Source: an uncultured Flavobacteriales bacterium (GTDB taxonomy: Bacteria; Bacteroidota; Bacteroidia; Flavobacteriales_D; SKUL01). From it: a DNA stretch of 7,569 nucleotides. The position numbers were made by a program, and so were the translations under genes. The stretch spans positions 1-7,569 of the forward strand of contig CALDPJ010000294.1 in assembly GCA_937911795.1 (NCBI GenBank), written 5' to 3'. Under the pieces are notes generated by a model. The model was not told the origin of the DNA and did not search any database. It saw nothing but the letters and a program-made list of their open reading frames with translations. Of this stretch, positions 1 through 6,560 are shown one piece after another (position 1 is the stretch's first letter; the number at the start of each line of letters is the position of its first letter).

Positions 1-276
1 CCCTATTTTAAACACACCAATTTTTTCAAGCTTTAAACCACTAAAAACTTCAAACGTCGATTCGTTAACATACACGACGCCTGAAAATTTTTCATCAGCA
101 AAGGTGATGTTTAATTCCCCGGGACAAGAAGTTTTAGCCTGTACTAATTCAGCATCTTTTAAGTCTCTGGTATTAACCCGAACCTTTTGTTCAAAATCAA
201 TGAGCTCAATTGCGTTCTGTTGTGAGAAAGCAGAACCACAGATAAGTAACAGAAAAAAAAGTAAAACCGTTTTCAT
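1..276 (-). CDS. Exported protein of unknown function (N-terminal part, runs off left edge)
   Basis: The minus-strand frame is open from an ATG at 276 to the window edge, giving 92 codons with no stop. The first 18 residues form a Sec signal peptide: MK, then a hydrophobic run of Leu and Phe, then a small-residue site ending AFS followed by QQ. Cleavage just before Gln is typical of Bacteroidota exported proteins. Cys13 lies inside the hydrophobic core without a good lipobox, so a lipoprotein is unlikely. The mature part seen so far (from about residue 19) is mixed hydrophilic and beta-like, with one cysteine at residue 51. I do not recognise a family. The next gene upstream ends 97 bp away on the same strand, and a weak promoter-like element lies between, so it may be transcribed alone or with that gene. 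The C-terminus is not visible, so a T9SS sorting domain can be neither shown nor excluded. Confidence 0.8.
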   Translation of the reverse strand, partial: MKTVLLFFLLLICGSAFSQQNAIELIDFEQKVRVNTRDLKDAELVQAKTSCPGELNITFADEKFSGVVYVNESTFEVFSGLKLEKIGVFKIG

Positions 277-305
277 GAGGTTGGATGTTGGTAAAGCACT
301 AAAGG

Positions 306-335
306 CAAATATTCCTGCCGATGATACAAAACCAA
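306..335 (-). promoter_or_regulatory. Weak Bacteroidota-type promoter candidate for the 1-276 gene
   Basis: Read on the minus strand, TTG (335-333) is followed after 19 bp by AATATTTG (313-306), one mismatch from the Bacteroidota -7 consensus TAnnTTTG. Transcription would start near 301, leaving a leader of about 25 nt before the ATG at 276. Geometry is right, but the -7 match is imperfect and the -33 element is only three bases. Confidence 0.3.
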
Positions 336-373
336 CTCCACAGATGACAGCGACGCAAATCAGGGGGAGGCTA

Positions 374-1402
374 TTATTGAATTACCAACCGCTCTGTAAA
401 ATGCGAGTCATTCATTTTTACATTGACTACATAGACGCCGGGTTGTATTGATTCCAGTCCAATCTCAAATAGTCGGGATTCTTCAATTTGTTCTTTTTTT
501 CCGACCTGTAAAACATTTTTTCCGAGTAAATCACTTACCCATATTTCAGCTTCTGAACTTGCACCAGTTCTGATGTTCAGGTGGGTGGTGGCATTGGCGG
601 GATTTGGGAAAACGCTGAGTACGATCTCCTGAGATGAGATCTCATTATGAATGTTCGTGTTTTGCGACGGTAGGGTATATACTATTTCAGCCCCTTCATT
701 CGTTCCCGGACATCCGTTATTACTCCACGACCGCATATATAGTAACGGTCCGGCTACTCCAGGTTGGAACCAGAAATGTTCAACGATGTTATTCTCCCGT
801 TCCATTCCAATGTCTTCGTTTGATTTAGTAGTGAAAGAAATTCTGCGGATCTTCAAAACATTTTCAAATGTTCCGGAGGGCAGAATAAGCGTTCCATAAC
901 CCACGCCCTGTGTTTCAGAAACACTTTCCCATACAAAGTCATTGCAGGTGCCGAATAATGTTCCCTCCGATTCATCTGAAAGGGTGGAACCAAAAGAAAA
1001 AGGATAAGTGAACCAGGTGTTGTTATCATTCAGCTGCAATATATCGTGATCTCCTCCTTGTCCAATTGCGACCAGTCCATCATCGCTGTTTTGCCAATAT
1101 CTTATCGTGCCATCATTGAGCACCATCGCTACGTTTGCTTCAGGGAATAAATTAAAATCATTCAATTCTGATGGATCGACTATAGTGCCACCCCAGAAAT
1201 TTGATTCTCCCAGGCTTTGTATCTGACTGAAATCCCACGTTTGTCCTGCACCATCAGCACCATCATTGATTCCGGTGGGATCGACTGAAAAGCCAATTAC
1301 TTGTTCGCCGGGAACGTAAAATGATTCAGAATCTATAGTAGGCTGACTCAGGGCAACGGAAGAAATCGAAGTGAGCGCGAGAACCAGAGTAAAATTTTTC
1401 AT
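374..1402 (-). CDS. Secreted protein of unknown function with T9SS type A sorting domain
   Basis: This is a 342-residue protein. Residues 1-19 are a Sec signal peptide (MKNFTLVLAL start, cleavage ALS before Gln20). The body, residues about 20-260, is Gly/Asp/Asn-rich and beta-like, includes a GQTWDFS motif frequent in Bacteroidota exported proteins, and has only two cysteines (153 and 231) that could pair. Residues about 262-342 match the T9SS type A C-terminal sorting domain: FPNPA at 265-269, a VSDLLGK strand, then PGVYVVNV and a terminal VIQ. In this family the tail directs passage through the T9SS outer-membrane translocon and is removed, usually leaving the protein attached to the cell surface or released. 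The frame also opens at a GTG at 1456, but I chose the ATG at 1402 because it gives a clean signal peptide and because the likely promoter lies between the two starts. The enzymatic or binding role of the body is unknown. Confidence 0.93.
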   Translation of the reverse strand: MKNFTLVLALTSISSVALSQPTIDSESFYVPGEQVIGFSVDPTGINDGADGAGQTWDFSQIQSLGESNFWGGTIVDPSELNDFNLFPEANVAMVLNDGTIRYWQNSDDGLVAIGQGGDHDILQLNDNNTWFTYPFSFGSTLSDESEGTLFGTCNDFVWESVSETQGVGYGTLILPSGTFENVLKIRRISFTTKSNEDIGMERENNIVEHFWFQPGVAGPLLYMRSWSNNGCPGTNEGAEIVYTLPSQNTNIHNEISSQEIVLSVFPNPANATTHLNIRTGASSEAEIWVSDLLGKNVLQVGKKEQIEESRLFEIGLESIQPGVYVVNVKMNDSHFTERLVIQ

Positions 1403-1431
1403 AGGGACAATCTTTAATTTGCGTTTGCATA

Positions 1432-1463
1432 CAAAAATAGGCAAAGATCGCTCCACATGTCAA
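1432..1463 (-). promoter_or_regulatory. Bacteroidota-type promoter of the type A cargo gene
   Basis: On the minus strand, TTGACA (1463-1458) is followed after a 19-bp spacer by TATTTTTG (1439-1432), an exact match to the Bacteroidota -7 consensus TAnnTTTG with the usual spacing to a TTG-containing -33 element. Transcription should start near 1427, giving a leader of about 25 nt to the ATG at 1402. The promoter sits inside the longer GTG-initiated reading frame and so argues against that start. Confidence 0.65.
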
Positions 1464-1493
1464 GTTAATCGACAGAAATAAAATGTTAATCGA
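1464..1493 (+). promoter_or_regulatory. 9-bp direct repeat with 21-bp period, candidate activator site
   Basis: GTTAATCGA occurs at 1464-1472 and exactly again at 1485-1493, separated by 12 bp, so the period is 21 bp or two helical turns. A partial third copy (GTTAA) starts at 1495. The repeat abuts the TTGACA element of the promoter at 1432-1463. Each copy, shifted by three bases (1461-1469 and 1482-1490), fits the LytTR-domain consensus [TA][AC][CA]GTTN[AG][TG] at 8 of 9 positions, and the 12-bp spacing is that known for AgrA-type LytTR sites. LytTR binding is an inference; the repeat itself is directly visible. Confidence 0.4.
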
Positions 1494-1524
1494 AGTTAAA
1501 AGATCATATAGGTGGTCGAAAATT

Positions 1525-1776
1525 CTATGTCGTCTTAATATCCACCTGATCGTCGTTCAGAAAATTAATGATGTGGGCCCGGTGGTTGTCCATTTTAATC
1601 AGGAATGAGCTCTCCTTGGTTTCATGGCGTAAAACATGAATGGTCTGGTTTCGGTGGTCGGTTAGGCATTCCAGGTGTTTTTGAAAACCATCCGGATAAA
1701 TTCGTTTCAGTTCCTGTCGTACAGGTTCTGGTAACTTTTCATAACTGATCATCACTTTGCGCTTTTTAAATTCCAT
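1525..1776 (-). CDS. Small His-rich cytoplasmic protein of unknown function
   Basis: This is an 83-residue protein without signal peptide or membrane segment. It opens with a basic stretch (MEFKKRKV), followed by a helix-like LPEPVRQELKRIYPDGF segment (about 15-31) and then an alternating beta-like half with six histidines in all and a single cysteine near residue 37. The mix of charged residues and regular hydrophobic spacing looks like a real folded protein, but I cannot name the family. An alternative start is Met9 (ATG at 1752), which begins just where the hydrophobic pattern begins; the ATG at 1776 is kept because GGTGAG lies just upstream. A degenerate -7 element, TAATTTTTG with one extra base, lies at 1802-1794. 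The gene ends 122 bp before the ATG of the type A cargo gene, which has its own promoter. Confidence 0.72.
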   Translation of the reverse strand: MEFKKRKVMISYEKLPEPVRQELKRIYPDGFQKHLECLTDHRNQTIHVLRHETKESSFLIKMDNHRAHIINFLNDDQVDIKTT

Positions 1777-2141
1777 AGCTCACCGATTACTGCCAAAAAT
1801 TATTTTCCTTTATTCAGAATGAAGTACGATCCTGCATAGTGTGAAGTTTCATACCGAATATTGAAGCGGCAAAAGAACGCGTGAAAATCAGACACTTTAG
1901 GTACTCAATTTTTATTTTTTTGGCAAATTATTTTTTCCATACACAGCCTGTTACTTTATTAGCTTGGCTGAAAAATGGCCGGATAATAAGCTTTTCAAAA
2001 TGTTTGTGTTGATACTTTTTAGTGGATAAAATTTTCAACTGTATGTGGTAATTCCTTAAATTGGCGACTTCGAAAACTGTTGAGATATCAAAGGTTAATC
2101 TATTATTTGCTTGGGAATTAGGTCATTACAATCATAATTCG
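1777..2141. other. AT-rich divergent intergenic region
   Basis: These 365 bp separate the divergent small His-rich gene and the PKD-protein operon. They contain long T-rich runs (for example about 1909-1937) and no coding frame that I find convincing. A TTG-started extension of the PKD reading frame enters at 2061, but it has no export signal of its own and is better read as leader. Only degenerate promoter elements are visible: one for each direction close to the respective start codon. I see no stable hairpin followed by a T-run and no tRNA or other RNA gene. Confidence 0.6.
2080..2109 (+). promoter_or_regulatory. Weak promoter candidate for the PKD protein / PorP operon
   Basis: TTG at 2080-2082 is followed after 18 bp by TATTATTTG at 2101-2109. 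This resembles TAnnTTTG but carries one extra base between TA and TTTG. Transcription near 2114 would leave about 28 nt before the ATG at 2142. The position fits, but the match is poor; no exact TAnnTTTG occurs on the plus strand of this intergenic region. Confidence 0.3.
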
Positions 2142-4925
2142 ATGTTGAGAGGAAGTTTATGTATGTTGTTTTTGTTGATCGCAGAATTCGCAGCGGCTCA
2201 GGTTTTCTGGTCGGAGGATTTTGGAACAGATGGATGTGATGTCGTCGAAGGCGCGAATGAATTTGTTTCACCGAATGGTGCATGGTCAGTGACATTTACA
2301 GGTCCCAACCCGCTTAATCCTAATTTATGGTATGTCAGCGCCCAAGAGGCTGGTATGGGAGAAGGCAATTGCGGAGAGGCATGTGTGGGTGACAATAAAA
2401 CATTACACATAAGTTGGGGATCGGGCTCGTTTGGAGATATAGGTGCATCTTATCCTCAAACCGGCGTTGGGTTTACAGATACAGATCAACGTGCTGAATC
2501 ACCCACCATTGATTGTAGCGGACAAACAGATATTAGTCTGGATTTCCTGTATATTTTGGGGGGGAGTCCGCCACTGGATGTTTGCATTCTTCAGTATTTT
2601 GACGGAACTACGTGGCAGGATATTCAGACGCTTCCACAATCTCCGGGAGGATGTGAGCCGCAAGGAAACTGGACTTCCTATTCGACATCATTGCCTGCAA
2701 GTGCAGATAACAACCCCGATGTTAAAATTGGATTTCGCTGGATGAACATTGATGACGAAGCGATCGGTCAACTACTATCTGTTGCCATCGATGATATGAC
2801 CCTTTCAACACCAGTGGCAAATGAAGTAATTGCAGATTTTACGGCAAGTCTTACGGATATTTGTACGGGTGACTGTATCGATTTTACTGATTTAAGTACG
2901 GGAGTTGGAATTGACACCTGGGAGTGGATTTTTGAAAGTGCAGAGACAGCAGTTTCTTCGGATCAACATCCTACCGGCATTTGCTATGAAATTGCTGGCA
3001 GTTTTTCGGTCTCTCTTACTGTATCAAGTCCGGATGCCGACGATGAATTGACAATGAGCACCTATATCACTGTATCAGAGTGTGGTTCACCGCCAGTATC
3101 AGCTTTTTCAGCCAGTTCTACAGATATCTGCGAAGGCGATTGCATTGATTTTACCGATGAAAGTACAGGGGACGGTATTAACGATTGGGTCTGGACACTC
3201 GACGGAGCCGATACCCCTGTTTCCGGAGATCAGAATCCCGCAGGGGTTTGTTACCAAACAGCAGGAACCTATGATGTCTCGTTGCAGGTGACCAATGATG
3301 AGGGAAATGATCTGGTGACGCTGGCCGATTATATAACTGTACAGGCTTGCGGTGAACCCCCCGTCGCAGATTTCACTGCGAACGTTATGAACATCTGTGA
3401 AGGTGATTGTATCAGTTTTTCAGATATCAGCACCGGCGGCGGAATTACAGATTGGCAATGGACTTTTACTGGTGCCGATACGCCTGCCTCAGCAGACGAG
3501 GATCCACAGAACATCTGCTACGCTACAGCAGGTTCTTACGATGTTACATTATCCGTTACCAATGCTTTCGGTTCGGATGAGATCACCATTCCTGATTTTA
3601 TTGTGGTCGACGCGTGTGCAGGTCCGGTAGCCGGATTTACTGCCAACGAAACTGAGATATGTGTTGGCGAATGTGTGGACTTTATCAACCAAAGCATTGG
3701 CGGTGCAACCATATTTGCCTGGTCTTTTGTAGGGGCTGATACCCCGTTTTCTATTGATGCTGATCCTGCAGGAATTTGCTATTCAACCATCGGAACTTAT
3801 GACGTTATGTTGATTGCCAGCGACGGTTTGGAAATTGATACTTTAACCATTGAGGACTTTATCAGTGTAGTGGACTGTACAGAGCCTGCTCCGGAGTTGA
3901 TCATCGGAGCTTCTGAAACCGTTATGTGTTTGGGCGCTTGTGTAGATTTCCAGGATCTCACCGGCAACGATGATGTGAACGACTGGTTGTGGACATTTGA
4001 CGGAGGGGAGCCTGCGGTTTCATTCGACCAGAACCCGCTTCAGGTTTGCTTTAACAACGAAGGAACTTTTGACGTTACGCTTCAGGTTAATTTCCAGGGT
4101 CAGTTGGTTGATAGCGTATTTTCTGATTTTATTACAGTGGTAGACTCATGCGGACCGATAGCCGGTTTTGATTATACACCGATTGTTTGTCTGGGCCAAT
4201 GCTATAGTTTCGAGAATACAAGTACTGGAGGTGATTCCTACTTCTGGACTTTTGCAGGCGGTCTTCCGGCAACATCTGAGGCAGAAAGTCCGGATGAAAT
4301 TTGCTACCTCGACGCTCTGGGGACTTATCCAGTTACTTTAACTGTAATGAATGAATTCGGATCATCAACATCCCTCACTCAACAGATTACAGTAGTTAAT
4401 CCTCCGAATGTTAATGCCGGTCCTGATCAGACCATTGTGCAGGGTACCACAACCACCGTTTCAGCTACCGGCGGAAATGGAACAGGCGAGTTTGTCTGGC
4501 AGCCGTTCGAAGATGTAAACTGCTTTGATTGTCCTTCAACCACTACAGTACCCATTCAGGAAACAACTAATTTTGTTGTATACTACGAACAATCAGGAGG
4601 GTGCCAGGGGTCAGATACCGTTACAGTATTTATAAATGACGATGTTTTTTCCGTTGGAGTGCCGAGTTCATTTTCTCCGAATGGTGATGGAATAAATGAT
4701 ATTCTCTATGTTCGCGGAAATAATATCTCGAAACTGAATTTCATCGTATACAACCGGTATGGTCAGTCCATATACGAAAGCAATAGTACCAGAATGGTTG
4801 ATGGATGGGATGGAACGGTAAACGGAAGACCTTTAAATGCCGGGGTCTTTGGTTATTATCTTGATGCTTCTTTTTCAGATGGTACCAGGAGTGTAACGAA
4901 AGGGGATATAACGTTGGTAAGATAG
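2142..4925 (+). CDS. Large secreted PKD-repeat surface protein with T9SS type B sorting domain
   Basis: This is a 927-residue exported protein. Residues 1-19 are a signal peptide (hydrophobic core, then AAA before Gln20). Residues about 21-223 form a Gly/Asp-rich beta domain beginning with a SEDFG motif and ending VAIDDM, resembling MAM- or lectin-like beta-sandwiches. Six PKD domains follow (about 230-752), then an Ig-like linker (about 755-831, with a CFDC motif), then the type B sorting domain (about 838-927) starting at FSPNGDGIND. The 26 cysteines of the repeats and linker plus six in the N-terminal domain suggest extensive disulfides. Families of this architecture are cell-surface adhesins or matrix proteins; no catalytic motif is visible, so adhesion is an inference. 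The stop is one base before the PorP/SprF-like gene, indicating an operon. I chose ATG 2142 over the upstream TTG at 2061 because only it puts the signal peptide at the N-terminus. Residues 200-857 contain no Lys or Arg, which is very unusual. Confidence 0.95.
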   Translation: MLRGSLCMLFLLIAEFAAAQVFWSEDFGTDGCDVVEGANEFVSPNGAWSVTFTGPNPLNPNLWYVSAQEAGMGEGNCGEACVGDNKTLHISWGSGSFGDIGASYPQTGVGFTDTDQRAESPTIDCSGQTDISLDFLYILGGSPPLDVCILQYFDGTTWQDIQTLPQSPGGCEPQGNWTSYSTSLPASADNNPDVKIGFRWMNIDDEAIGQLLSVAIDDMTLSTPVANEVIADFTASLTDICTGDCIDFTDLSTGVGIDTWEWIFESAETAVSSDQHPTGICYEIAGSFSVSLTVSSPDADDELTMSTYITVSECGSPPVSAFSASSTDICEGDCIDFTDESTGDGINDWVWTLDGADTPVSGDQNPAGVCYQTAGTYDVSLQVTNDEGNDLVTLADYITVQACGEPPVADFTANVMNICEGDCISFSDISTGGGITDWQWTFTGADTPASADEDPQNICYATAGSYDVTLSVTNAFGSDEITIPDFIVVDACAGPVAGFTANETEICVGECVDFINQSIGGATIFAWSFVGADTPFSIDADPAGICYSTIGTYDVMLIASDGLEIDTLTIEDFISVVDCTEPAPELIIGASETVMCLGACVDFQDLTGNDDVNDWLWTFDGGEPAVSFDQNPLQVCFNNEGTFDVTLQVNFQGQLVDSVFSDFITVVDSCGPIAGFDYTPIVCLGQCYSFENTSTGGDSYFWTFAGGLPATSEAESPDEICYLDALGTYPVTLTVMNEFGSSTSLTQQITVVNPPNVNAGPDQTIVQGTTTTVSATGGNGTGEFVWQPFEDVNCFDCPSTTTVPIQETTNFVVYYEQSGGCQGSDTVTVFINDDVFSVGVPSSFSPNGDGINDILYVRGNNISKLNFIVYNRYGQSIYESNSTRMVDGWDGTVNGRPLNAGVFGYYLDASFSDGTRSVTKGDITLVR
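2829..4397 (+). repeat. Six tandem PKD-domain coding repeats
   Basis: The repeats occupy roughly 2829-3083, 3093-3350, 3360-3617, 3624-3878, 3891-4151 and 4155-4397. The first cysteine of each CxGxC motif falls at residues 241, 330, 419, 507, 596 and 683 of the 927-residue protein, spacings of 89, 89, 88, 89 and 87. Each repeat has a W-containing strand, a GADTP-like turn, a [IV]C[YF] motif and a G-T-Y-D-V-type strand typical of PKD. Repeats 2 and 3 are closest, about 59% identical by hand count, while the DNA has diverged, so this is an old duplication and not a recent unstable tandem array. Repeat 6 lacks the C-terminal cysteine that ends the other five. Confidence 0.9.
4653..4922 (+). other. 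T9SS type B C-terminal sorting domain (gliding motility-associated C-terminal type)
   Basis: This is the last 90 residues of the PKD protein. Landmarks are VPSSFSPNGDGIND, a LNFIVYNRYGQSIYES strand pair, DGWDGT, and a NAGVFGYYL strand, ending KGDITLVR. These are the hallmarks of the type B domain (CHU_C-like) that directs T9SS export, usually together with a PorP/SprF-like protein. Eight of the 12 Lys/Arg residues of the mature protein lie here, in contrast to the basic-residue-free region before it. Confidence 0.93.
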
Positions 4926-4926
4926 G

Positions 4927-5988
4927 ATGCATATGACGAAAAAACTACTCTTTGTATTATTTCTGGGGATCTTAATTCAGGGTACTGCCAAGGCGCAGGG
5001 AGATGTCCATTTCTCGCAATTCTATTATTCTCCAGTCGTCTGGAATCCTGCTGCTGCCGGAGCTACTTCCGGTGATTTAAGGGCAACTGCTACGTACCGC
5101 AATCAATGGGCATCTGTATCGTCGCCGTATACTACCGTGTCTGCTGCTTTTGATATGCCGGTTCAGACCCGTACCATGGGCGATAATTTTCTTGGATTTG
5201 GACTGTATTTTAATAAAGACAAGGCCGGAACCAACAATTTCTCAAATCTTGATATCAATGGCTCGGTCAGTTATAGCCTGGATCTGGGCAGCCGCTATTC
5301 CAAGCCACATTACATATCATTCGGACTGAATTTCGGTTTCATACAACGAAGTTTAACTTTCGATAGCGGCACATGGAATCAACAATGGACGGGCGTTTCT
5401 TTTGATCCTACCTTAGGAAGTGGAGAAAGTGTCCGGACTGGAAAATTATCCAAAGGCAATATTAGCGTTGGAGCCGGTGCATTATGGAATTACACTTTTG
5501 AGGAGAAAAAGCGATTCTATCTTGGTGCAGCCTTGTTTCATATCAATAAACCGAACATGTCCATTATGGGCGAAACTGACCAACTATACCATAAGTTCGC
5601 GTATATGGCCGGATTTGAGCTCGGTAGTGAAGATCAGATAATGACGTTTAAGCCGAATGTAATGGCGATGATGATGGGGCCAAATTTTTTCTTAAATGCC
5701 GGTTTGGATGTGAGCTTCGATCTAACAGATCGTACGAGTTTCACGAACTACAAAAACCATATGGCTTTTGGACTGGGGGTTTATCACCGGCTCATGGATG
5801 CTATGATTTTTTCAGTCAATCTGGAATACTCTGATATTAAAGTGGCTTTTGCTTACGATCTCAATATCTCTGAGTTTAACGTAGCTACAGGTGGTTCAGG
5901 CGGATTTGAGATTATGCTGGTGTACGAACCACGACTTTCCGGTCCGGCTACACAGCGGCAGAAACTCCGCCGCAACAAAGGATTGTAA
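4927..5988 (+). CDS. PorP/SprF-family outer-membrane protein, partner of the type B cargo
   Basis: This is a 353-residue protein with a signal peptide at 1-23 (AKA before Gln24). The mature N-terminus has the family signature HFSQFYYSP (28-36), NPAAAG (40-45) and YRNQW (57-61). Alternating amphipathic beta strands follow throughout and end in GGFEIMLVY near the C-terminus, consistent with an outer-membrane beta-barrel of usual family size. PorP/SprF proteins are associated with T9SS and several are needed for secretion or surface attachment of an adjacent type B cargo, as SprF is for SprB. The gene starts one base after the PKD gene stop, so the two are almost certainly co-transcribed and probably translationally coupled. 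ATG 4933 is an equally possible start and changes only two residues. After the last predicted strand there is a basic tail (about 337-353, with RQKLRRNKGL) that I do not know as a family feature. It is a dedicated partner and not necessarily the core PorP of the secretion machine. Confidence 0.95.
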   Translation: MHMTKKLLFVLFLGILIQGTAKAQGDVHFSQFYYSPVVWNPAAAGATSGDLRATATYRNQWASVSSPYTTVSAAFDMPVQTRTMGDNFLGFGLYFNKDKAGTNNFSNLDINGSVSYSLDLGSRYSKPHYISFGLNFGFIQRSLTFDSGTWNQQWTGVSFDPTLGSGESVRTGKLSKGNISVGAGALWNYTFEEKKRFYLGAALFHINKPNMSIMGETDQLYHKFAYMAGFELGSEDQIMTFKPNVMAMMMGPNFFLNAGLDVSFDLTDRTSFTNYKNHMAFGLGVYHRLMDAMIFSVNLEYSDIKVAFAYDLNISEFNVATGGSGGFEIMLVYEPRLSGPATQRQKLRRNKGL

Positions 5989-6028
5989 TTCGGAACGTTC
6001 AGTTACTTCTTTTAGAGAATTTCCAGGA

Positions 6029-6544
6029 TCAGATTCGCTTCAATTGCTGTTGTAACATCTTGATCTGTTCTGTCAGCATTTTGTGCTTGTCAAGTTTTTT
6101 CGCTTCGGCCAAAAGAGTAGTGGCTTCTCTCTTTTTTCGTTTCGACATACAAATTCCGGCAAGATTGAGTTTTGCCATCGCCTGATCATGCTTCATCCGC
6201 AAACCCATATTGAGTGCTTTTCTGAAGAATCTCTCCGCTTTCGTCAGACTATTGAGTTGCGATTCAACCAAGCCGAGCAGGTAATAATAATATGCCTCCT
6301 GAGATCCGATCAGCAATTCCGGTCTTTTAATGGTCGCTAATACCGCCTGTGCTTTTGCCGGTTTTTGACGGCGCAACTGGTAGAAAGCCCACAGTACCCT
6401 TTCATCTTTGAAAATACTCAGTACTACCAGACCCATCAGCAGAATAAACAATATGCCCGTACCTATATTCCCATTGTAAAATTGCCAGATTGTTAGTGCC
6501 AGAAAAAGGGTGATCAATGCTATTTTAACGATTCGGTTTATCAT
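6029..6544 (-). CDS. Small inner-membrane TPR protein
   Basis: This is a 171-residue protein. Two hydrophobic helices at about 4-22 and 28-45, joined by a short FYNGNIG turn, should form a membrane hairpin. They are followed by a basic juxtamembrane segment and then helix pairs resembling tetratricopeptide repeats, at about 83-114 (AYYYYLLGLVE, then AERFFRKAL) and 119-152 (AMAKLNLAGI, then EATTLLAEAKK). The C-terminus is a Gln/Lys-rich helix. By positive-inside reasoning the TPR part is cytoplasmic. TPR segments bind other proteins; the partner is not indicated. The frame extends upstream to an ATG at 6616, but the ATG at 6544 is preferred because it starts directly at the membrane helix and because an exact -7 element lies between the two. 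It converges with the PorP-like gene (40-bp gap) and diverges from the cytochrome gene, so it stands as a single-gene unit. Confidence 0.85.
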   Translation of the reverse strand: MINRIVKIALITLFLALTIWQFYNGNIGTGILFILLMGLVVLSIFKDERVLWAFYQLRRQKPAKAQAVLATIKRPELLIGSQEAYYYYLLGLVESQLNSLTKAERFFRKALNMGLRMKHDQAMAKLNLAGICMSKRKKREATTLLAEAKKLDKHKMLTEQIKMLQQQLKRI

Positions 6545-6560
6545 GAAATTTAAATTTGGG

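Noticed and set aside
304..319. Short inverted repeat GGCA / TGCC as a possible terminator between the two left genes
   Set aside because: It has only a 4-bp stem with an 8-nt loop and no T-run on either strand.
104..451. Plus-strand open frame of 115 codons across the two left minus-strand genes
   Set aside because: It overlaps antisense to a gene with a clear signal peptide and to the C-terminal sorting domain of the next gene, and its own translation has no domain or export pattern.
634..899. Two overlapping plus-strand open frames inside the type A cargo gene
   Set aside because: They are antisense to a well-supported coding region and show low-complexity, non-protein-like composition.
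2061..2141. TTG-initiated N-terminal extension of the PKD protein (27 residues)
   Set aside because: It would place a hydrophilic segment ahead of a classical signal peptide; ATG 2142 gives the expected N-terminus, and a promoter candidate lies inside the extension.
2829..4397. Regular repeats of about 265 bp considered as a CRISPR-like or recombinogenic array
   Set aside because: The periodicity is at protein level (PKD domains in one open frame); nucleotide copies are diverged and no short identical repeats with unique spacers occur.
5989..6028. Expected bidirectional terminator between the convergent PorP-like and TPR genes
   Set aside because: Only an 8-bp palindrome (GAACGTTC) with no loop and no adjacent T-run is present, so I do not call a terminator.
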